A stretch of 64,000 nucleotides of DNA from Curtobacterium sp. UNCCL20 (GTDB taxonomy: Bacteria; Actinomycetota; Actinomycetes; Actinomycetales; Microbacteriaceae). How positions within the stretch are numbered: the first letter of the stretch is position 1; each line of letters opens with the position of its first letter. Position numbers and translations under genes: made by a program. Below the pieces are notes generated by a model. The model did no database searches. It was given only the letters and a program-made list of their open reading frames with translations, and was not told the DNA's origin. The DNA lies in the NCBI RefSeq assembly GCF_900101675.1, contig NZ_FNKG01000003.1:1-64000 (forward strand), in the 5' to 3' direction. Positions 59,163 through 64,000 of the stretch are shown here, piece after piece.

Positions 59163-60719
59163 ATGGCGCAATTCGGTTCACTCTCCGATCGGCTGACCGA
59201 GACCTTCCGCAACCTGCGGAGCAAGGGTCGGCTGACTCCGTCCGACGTCGACGGCACCGTCCGCGAGATCCGGCGGGCGCTCCTCGACGCCGACGTCGCG
59301 CTCGAGGTCGTCAAGGCGTTCACCGCAGCCGTCCGCGAGCGTGCCCTCTCCGACGAGGTCAACAAGGCGCTCAACCCGGCGCAGCAGGTCGTCCAGATCG
59401 TCAACGAGGAACTCGTCGGCATCCTCGGCGGGCAGCAGCGACGGCTCGAATTCGCGAAGCGGCCCCCGACGGTCATCATGCTCGCGGGTCTGCAGGGCGC
59501 CGGCAAGACGACGCTCGCCGGCAAGCTCGGCAAGTGGCTCAAGAAGGACGGCCACACGCCGATGCTCGTCGCGGCGGACCTCCAGCGTCCGAACGCGGTC
59601 CAGCAGCTGCAGGTCGTCGGCGAGCAGGCCGGCGTGCACGTCTTCGCCCCGGAGCCCGGCAACGGCGTCGGCGACCCGGTCAAGGTCGCCAAGAACGCGA
59701 TCAAGGCCGCGGTCGACCAGCAGTACGACACCGTCATCGTGGACACCGCCGGTCGACTCGGTGTCGACGCCGAGCTCATGAAGCAGGCGGCGAACATCCG
59801 CAAGGCCGTCGACCCGGACGAGGTCCTCTTCGTCATCGACGCGATGATCGGTCAGGACGCCGTCGCGACCGCCCGTGCCTTCCAGGAGGGCGTCGACTTC
59901 ACCGGCGTCGTCCTGTCGAAGCTCGACGGCGACGCGCGCGGTGGTGCAGCCCTCTCGGTTGCCAGCGTCACCGGACGTCCGATCATGTTCGCGTCCACCG
60001 GTGAAGGGCTCGACGACTTCGAGCCGTTCCACCCGGACCGCATGGCGAGCCGCATCCTCGACCTCGGCGACATCCTCTCCCTCATCGAGCAGGCGCAGGG
60101 CGCCTTCGACGAGGAAGAGGCCCGCAAGGTCGCCGAGAAGATCGCCAGCGACAACTTCACGCTGAACGACTTCCTGCAGCAGATGCAGCAGCTCCGCAAG
60201 GCCGGCTCGATCAAGGGCATGCTCGGCATGCTCCCGGGCGCCAAGGGCATGCGCGAGGCGCTCGACAACTTCGACGAGCGCGAGATCGTCCGCACCGAGG
60301 CGATCATCCAGTCGATGACGCCGCAGGAGCGCGAACTCCCGAAGCTCCTGAACGGCTCGCGTCGCCTGCGCATCGCGCGCGGTGCCGGATCGACCGTCAC
60401 CGAGGTCAACGCGCTGGTCAACCGCTTCGAGCAGGCGGCGAAGATGATGAAGACCGTCGCACGTGGTGGTGTCCCGCAGATGCCGGGCATGGGGCCGATC
60501 CCGGGCATGCACGGCGGCAAGAAGCAGCAGCAGGGCGGCGGCAAGAAGAAGGCCAAGGTCGGCAACCCGGCGAAGCGCGCGGCCCTCGCGGCCGGTGCCG
60601 CCGCTGCGCCGCAGCAGGCGCCGAAGGGCACCGGTCTCGGGCTCGGCGGCGGCGCCAAGGGCGGCAAGGCCCCGACCGAGGAAGAGCTCGCGAGCCTGCA
60701 GAAGTTCCTGGGTCGCTGA
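59163..60719 (+). CDS. ffh: Signal recognition particle protein Ffh
   Basis: SRP54-type GTPase that binds signal sequences with 4.5S RNA. The 518-aa protein has an N domain (LSDRLTETFRNLRSKGRLTPSDV), G1 GLQGAGKTTLAGKL near residue 110, DTAGRLGVDAELM, LSKLDGDARGGAALS and GEGLDDFEPF. The Met-rich M domain (FLQQMQQLRKAGSIKGMLGMLPG, RRLRIARGAGSTVTEVN) follows, then a Gly/Lys tail. TAGAAT (59148-59153) lies 9 nt before the ATG. ftsY, the receptor partner, is 3 kb upstream. Confidence 0.97.
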   Translation: MAQFGSLSDRLTETFRNLRSKGRLTPSDVDGTVREIRRALLDADVALEVVKAFTAAVRERALSDEVNKALNPAQQVVQIVNEELVGILGGQQRRLEFAKRPPTVIMLAGLQGAGKTTLAGKLGKWLKKDGHTPMLVAADLQRPNAVQQLQVVGEQAGVHVFAPEPGNGVGDPVKVAKNAIKAAVDQQYDTVIVDTAGRLGVDAELMKQAANIRKAVDPDEVLFVIDAMIGQDAVATARAFQEGVDFTGVVLSKLDGDARGGAALSVASVTGRPIMFASTGEGLDDFEPFHPDRMASRILDLGDILSLIEQAQGAFDEEEARKVAEKIASDNFTLNDFLQQMQQLRKAGSIKGMLGMLPGAKGMREALDNFDEREIVRTEAIIQSMTPQERELPKLLNGSRRLRIARGAGSTVTEVNALVNRFEQAAKMMKTVARGGVPQMPGMGPIPGMHGGKKQQQGGGKKKAKVGNPAKRAALAAGAAAAPQQAPKGTGLGLGGGAKGGKAPTEEELASLQKFLGR

Positions 60720-60732
60720 CGCGACGACCACC

Positions 60733-60774
60733 AGACGGGAGGCCCGTGGCGGATCCGCCACGGGCCTCCCGTCT
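60733..60774. terminator. 21-bp perfect hairpin after ffh
   Basis: AGACGGGAGGCCCGTGGCGGA (60733-60753) is followed by its exact complement (60754-60774), then GTCTGT. It resembles the dispersed GGGAGGCGCGG family. It is the likely ffh terminator. Confidence 0.85.
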
Positions 60775-60810
60775 GTCTGTGGGCACGTCGCGACGTTCCT
60801 TCCCATCGCA

Positions 60811-60931
60811 CGCGCGGTAGGAAGCCGATCCGCGCGTAGGAGGCAGGAAGAACCTGCTTCCTACGCGCGGAACGGCTTCCTACGCGCGGAACGGCCTCCT
60901 ACGCGCGGAACGACTTCCTACGCGCGGAACG
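60811..60931. repeat. 19-bp tandem repeats with inverted copies
   Basis: Four tandem copies of GCTTCCTACGCGCGGAACG (60856-60931, one or two changes each) follow two inverted copies (GCGCGGTAGGAAGC near 60813 and CGCGCGTAGGAGGC near 60831). The array can fold into alternative stems. It lies between the ffh terminator and the convergent ligase stop. Confidence 0.9.
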
Positions 60932-60944
60932 GCCCCGACGTCGG

Positions 60945-62075
60945 TCAGAGCGAGTCGCGCAGCTCGGTGACCAGGTGCCGGACCACGGCGCGGAGGTCGC
61001 CGCCGTTCTCCTGCGCAACCTGCAGCTGCCGCTGGTACGACGCGCCGCGCTCGATCATCGTGTCGAGGTGGTGCAGCTCCTGCTGGCAGCCGAGGCGCTC
61101 CGCGACCGGGTCGAGCCGTGCGACGAGGTCGTGCACCTCGTCGGTGACGAGCCGCTCGTCGCCGGCGGAGTTCGTGATGATCTCGGCCTCCATGCCGTAG
61201 CGGGCCGCGCGCCACTTGTTCTCGCGCACGAACCACGGCTGCATCGAGGGGAGCGATTCGCCCGTGTCGAGGCGGTCCGACATCGCGGTGACGAGGCACT
61301 GCACGAGCGCGGTGACGGCGCCGACCTCGTGCAGCGTGGAGATGCCGTCGGACACCCGGTTCTCGAGCGTGCCCCAGCCGGGCGACGGGCGGATGTCCCA
61401 GCGGAGGTCCTTGAACCCCTCGATCACACCGGTGCGGGTGAGGTCGTCGACGACCTCCTCGAAGTTCGCCCACGCGCCGAGCTGCGGGGGCAGGCCGCCG
61501 GTGGGGAGCTGCTGGAACATGAGCGCACGGTTCGAGGCGTATCCGGTGTCGATGCCGGCCCAGAACGGGCTCGAGGCGGTGAACGCCTGCAGGTGCGGCA
61601 CGTAGGCGAGCATGGCCCCGAGGATCGGCAGGGCCTTGTCGCGGTGGTCGATGCCGACGTGGACGTGCACGCCCCAGATGAGCATCTGCCGTCCCCACCA
61701 CCGGGTCCGGTCGATGAGTGTCGTGTAGTGCTCGCTGTCCGGGGTGATCTCCTGCTGATCCCACACGGCGAAGGGGTGGGTGCCGGCGCACATCACCTGC
61801 GCGTCGAGCGGTTCGGCGGCGTCGATGACCTCGCCGATGATGCCGGACAGCTCGTTCGTGGCCCCGCTCACCCGCGTGTGCACACCGGTGACGACCTCGA
61901 CGGTGTTGGTGAGGAGCTCCTCCGTGACCCGGTCGTGGTCGCCCAGCCGCTGCTGCACGGCGGAGATGACGGCGGGGGCACGCGGGGTGAGGTCGCCGGT
62001 GTCCCGGTCGACCAGGGGGAGCTCCCACTCGACGCCGATGGTCGACGGGCGGGACTCGGTGAAGCGGATGTCCAT
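60945..62075 (-). CDS. Carboxylate-amine ligase, GCS2 type (YbdK family)
   Basis: A 376-aa ATP-dependent ligase of the glutamate-cysteine ligase 2 family. STIGVEWELPLVDRDTGDLTP opens the fold with the ATP/metal Glu. MCAGTHPFAVWDQQ, WGVHVHVGIDHRDKALPI and WGTLENRVSDGISTLHEVGAV are the conserved blocks. True glutathione synthesis is rare in this phylum; YbdK-like proteins show weak gamma-glutamylcysteine ligase activity, so the natural substrate is unknown. ATG 62075 has GGGCAGG 9 nt upstream. Divergent from the EPSPS-ligase fusion. Confidence 0.9.
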   Translation of the reverse strand: MDIRFTESRPSTIGVEWELPLVDRDTGDLTPRAPAVISAVQQRLGDHDRVTEELLTNTVEVVTGVHTRVSGATNELSGIIGEVIDAAEPLDAQVMCAGTHPFAVWDQQEITPDSEHYTTLIDRTRWWGRQMLIWGVHVHVGIDHRDKALPILGAMLAYVPHLQAFTASSPFWAGIDTGYASNRALMFQQLPTGGLPPQLGAWANFEEVVDDLTRTGVIEGFKDLRWDIRPSPGWGTLENRVSDGISTLHEVGAVTALVQCLVTAMSDRLDTGESLPSMQPWFVRENKWRAARYGMEAEIITNSAGDERLVTDEVHDLVARLDPVAERLGCQQELHHLDTMIERGASYQRQLQVAQENGGDLRAVVRHLVTELRDSL

Positions 62076-62202
62076 GCTGTACATCCTGCCCGGATCGTTG
62101 TCGGACACGCACAACGAACACCTGTCCCGATCGTGCGGATCCGATTCCCAGGAGATCCACACCGGGCGTACCGTGGAAATGCTGAACAGGGAAGAGGTAC
62201 GC

Positions 62203-64000
62203 ATGCAGTTGGTCGTGCGCGGTACGTCCGCACCGCTCGTCGGAGAACTCGACATCCCGGTCTCGAAGTACCACGCGCACCGCGCGCTGGTGCTCGCGTC
62301 CCTGGCGAAGGGGACGAGCATCGTGTCCGGGATCAGTGCGACCAGACAGGTGGAGTGGACGGTCGGCACGCTGCGTGCCCTCGGCGTCGACGTCAAGCGG
62401 CGCGGGAACGAGTACCACGTCACCGGGCTCGGCGGGCGGTACGAAGCGACCGACGTCGTCGACCACGGGTCCCGCGGGGCGGACGGCATCCTCAACATGG
62501 GGTCCTCCGGCACGACGCTCTACTTCATGACCGGTCTGGCGTCCCTCGCCGACAAGCCGATGACGCTCGCCGGGATGAAGTACTTCCAGCGCCGGCCGAT
62601 CAAGGCGCTCCTCACCTCGCTCACCCAGATGGGCGTCGAGCTCGAGGCCACGAACGACTGCCCGCCGGTCACCGTCCAGCCGAAGCGTCCGCGCGGCGGC
62701 GACGTCCAGATCGCCGGAACGCTGTCGCAGTGGATCTCCGGCCTGCTCCTGGTCGCGCCGTTCGCCGAGCAGGAGACCCGCATCCACATCACCGGCGGCC
62801 GTCTCAACGAGCAGCCGTACGTCGAGCTGACGGTGCGGATGATGCGCCAGTTCGGGCTCACCGTCGAGGTGTCGGACGACTGGCTCGAGTACCGGATCCC
62901 GGCGAACCAGCAGGCTACCCCGCACGACTACGTCATCCCGCCGGACATCGGCTCGGCCGCCTTCGGCATCGCGGCCGCGGGCATCCGCGAGTCGAACGTG
63001 CTCCTCCGCGGCATGACGGCGTTCACCACCGCCGAGACCGACCACCCGGAGAGCGAGTTCCTCGACCTCGCCACGGCGATGGGTGTCCCGATGCGCATCG
63101 ACGAGGAGACCGGCTTCGTGCGCATCCAGCACGACGGTTCCCCGCTCCGTTCCCTCGACATCGACTGCCAGCCGATCCCGGACCTCCTGCCGGTCCTGTC
63201 CACGATGGCGACCTTCGCCGAGGGCACGACCCGGCTCTGGAACGTGGCGCACATCCGCCTCAAGGAATCCGACCGCGTCGCGGCGATGCTGCAGCTGAAC
63301 CGGATGGGCGGCCGCGCCGAGCAGGGCGCCGACGAACTCCGCGTGACGGGTGTCCGTCCGGGCGGGCTGCACGGCTCCCCGATGTCGTCCTTCAACGACC
63401 ACCGGGTCCTGATGTCCCTCGCCGTCGCCGCGTCGAAGGCCGAGGGGACGTCCTCGCTGACCTACCCGCGGGCCTACCGGATCTCGTACCCGACGTTCCT
63501 CGAAGCGATGAACGCCGTCGGCCTCGACATGGAGGTCGGTGACGGGCTCGCCGCCCAGCTCGCCCGCGACGACCGGGTGGACGCCGCCGAGGTCGAGATG
63601 CCGGAGCGCACCGACCTGGGGGAGACGACCGAGGCCCCGGCGGGCGACGAGGCCGCCCGGCCCGCCGCGCTGCCCGAGCTCGCGGGCGTCGACGCCGACC
63701 CGCTGGTCCTCAGCGAGAAGGTCCGCGCCCTGTCCGAGTCCGACCCCGACGGCCTCGCCGTGATCGAGGTCGGCGGCCCGGAGCCGGTGAACACCACGTG
63801 GAGGGAACTGCAGGACGAGGCGGACAAGGTCTCCGCGCTGCTCCTCGAGCTCGGTGTCCGCACCGGCGAGTCCGTGGCGATGCAGCTGCCGAACTGGCGT
63901 GAGTTCGTGTCGATCACCCTCGGCGCGATCCAGATCGGTGCGGTCGCGACCCCGATCATGCCCGTGTTCGGCCCGCGTGAGACGACGATGACGCTCGCCC
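62203..64000 (+). CDS. EPSP-synthase-like domain fused to AMP-binding ligase domain (3' end outside window)
   Basis: The frame stays open from ATG 62203 to the window edge (599 codons seen). It has AAGAGG 5 nt upstream of the ATG and TACCGT at 62169-62174. Residues 1-~440 form a two-lobed EPSPS-type domain: K22 and R27 in SKYHAHRAL, NMGSSGTTLY (98-107), RRPIKALLTSL, SQWISGLLLVAPF, PDIGSAAFGIAAAGI (D248), KESDR (354-358) and NDHR (R401). However E. coli Ser23 is Tyr23, Arg100 is Tyr107, and Lys411 is Ile427. After an Asp/Glu/Ala linker, ~500 onward is the start of an acyl-CoA-synthetase fold (TWRELQDEADKVSALLLELGV, VAMQLPNWREFV). Probably not housekeeping aroA; a shikimate-derived carboxylate pathway is inferred. 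Confidence 0.85.
   Translation, partial: MQLVVRGTSAPLVGELDIPVSKYHAHRALVLASLAKGTSIVSGISATRQVEWTVGTLRALGVDVKRRGNEYHVTGLGGRYEATDVVDHGSRGADGILNMGSSGTTLYFMTGLASLADKPMTLAGMKYFQRRPIKALLTSLTQMGVELEATNDCPPVTVQPKRPRGGDVQIAGTLSQWISGLLLVAPFAEQETRIHITGGRLNEQPYVELTVRMMRQFGLTVEVSDDWLEYRIPANQQATPHDYVIPPDIGSAAFGIAAAGIRESNVLLRGMTAFTTAETDHPESEFLDLATAMGVPMRIDEETGFVRIQHDGSPLRSLDIDCQPIPDLLPVLSTMATFAEGTTRLWNVAHIRLKESDRVAAMLQLNRMGGRAEQGADELRVTGVRPGGLHGSPMSSFNDHRVLMSLAVAASKAEGTSSLTYPRAYRISYPTFLEAMNAVGLDMEVGDGLAAQLARDDRVDAAEVEMPERTDLGETTEAPAGDEAARPAALPELAGVDADPLVLSEKVRALSESDPDGLAVIEVGGPEPVNTTWRELQDEADKVSALLLELGVRTGESVAMQLPNWREFVSITLGAIQIGAVATPIMPVFGPRETTMTLA

Noticed and set aside
60975-63542. Long plus-strand frame antisense to the GCS2-type ligase and extending over the EPSPS domain
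   Set aside because: Its translation has no recognisable motif and it is out of frame with the EPSPS-ligase codons, which carry the family residues.
62203-64000. Housekeeping aroA (EPSP synthase)
   Set aside because: Three key active-site positions are changed and the frame continues into an AMP-binding domain; a canonical aroA is expected elsewhere.

Overview
The window is high-GC chromosomal DNA of an actinobacterium. The housekeeping gene order (5S rRNA-gltX; leuCD-murA-plsC-gpsA-ddl; thiL; rsmD/recG/coaD/DUF177/rpmF/rnc/mutM/smc; terC/ftsY/lipA-lipB/ffh), frequent GTG starts, GTGA/ATGA gene overlaps and many leaderless starts fit Microbacteriaceae, most probably a Curtobacterium-like organism. 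No phage, transposase, integrase or CRISPR array was seen.

Layout. (1) 0-2.9 kb: 5S rRNA, gltX, a thioredoxin-reductase-like flavoprotein, tRNA-Gln. (2) 2.9-22.8 kb: an accessory surface-polysaccharide region with a one-module A-PCP-TE synthetase, five GT2-type glycosyltransferase genes (one fused to a large polytopic membrane domain), a secreted PIG-L deacetylase with three carbohydrate-binding-like repeats, a GH16 enzyme, a GT14-like transferase, a MOP-type flippase and a GT4. (3) 22.8-28.1 kb: a LacI-controlled sugar ABC transporter. (4) 28.3-35.4 kb: metallo-hydrolase, DUF72 protein, two tRNA-Glu genes, TetR/SnoaL/NmrA set, RidA, a CrcB fluoride-channel pair, histidine phosphatase, FUSC-like membrane protein. 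(5) 35.6-60.7 kb: a dense housekeeping block for leucine, peptidoglycan, phospholipid, thiamine, CoA, lipoate, ribosome, DNA repair, chromosome segregation and SRP functions, with a manganese riboswitch before terC. (6) 60.9-64 kb: a GCS2-type carboxylate-amine ligase and, divergently, a long gene running off the window that joins a divergent EPSP-synthase domain to an AMP-binding ligase domain.

Two observations stand out. First, a previously unnamed promoter architecture recurs before the polysaccharide transcription units: a TGCGG-N4-CCGCA palindrome, a CCGCA-like half-site exactly 22 bp before a TTGACC/TTGTCC -35, with palindrome-to-half-site spacings differing by about one helical turn. 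Two more perfect palindromes precede the A-PCP-TE gene, so the whole 3-22.8 kb region looks like one regulon. Second, the EPSPS-AMP-ligase fusion keeps the EPSPS fold motifs but has changed three substrate-site residues. Curtobacterium pusillum is known for omega-cyclohexyl fatty acids, so I infer that this gene may begin a shikimate-to-cyclohexanecarboxylate starter pathway.

The intergenic DNA carries several hairpin repeat families: a dispersed CTGGAGGCGCGG palindrome, 70-100 bp repeats, nested cruciforms and 19-bp tandem units. Most lie at gene ends, where they probably serve as terminators or repeat loci.
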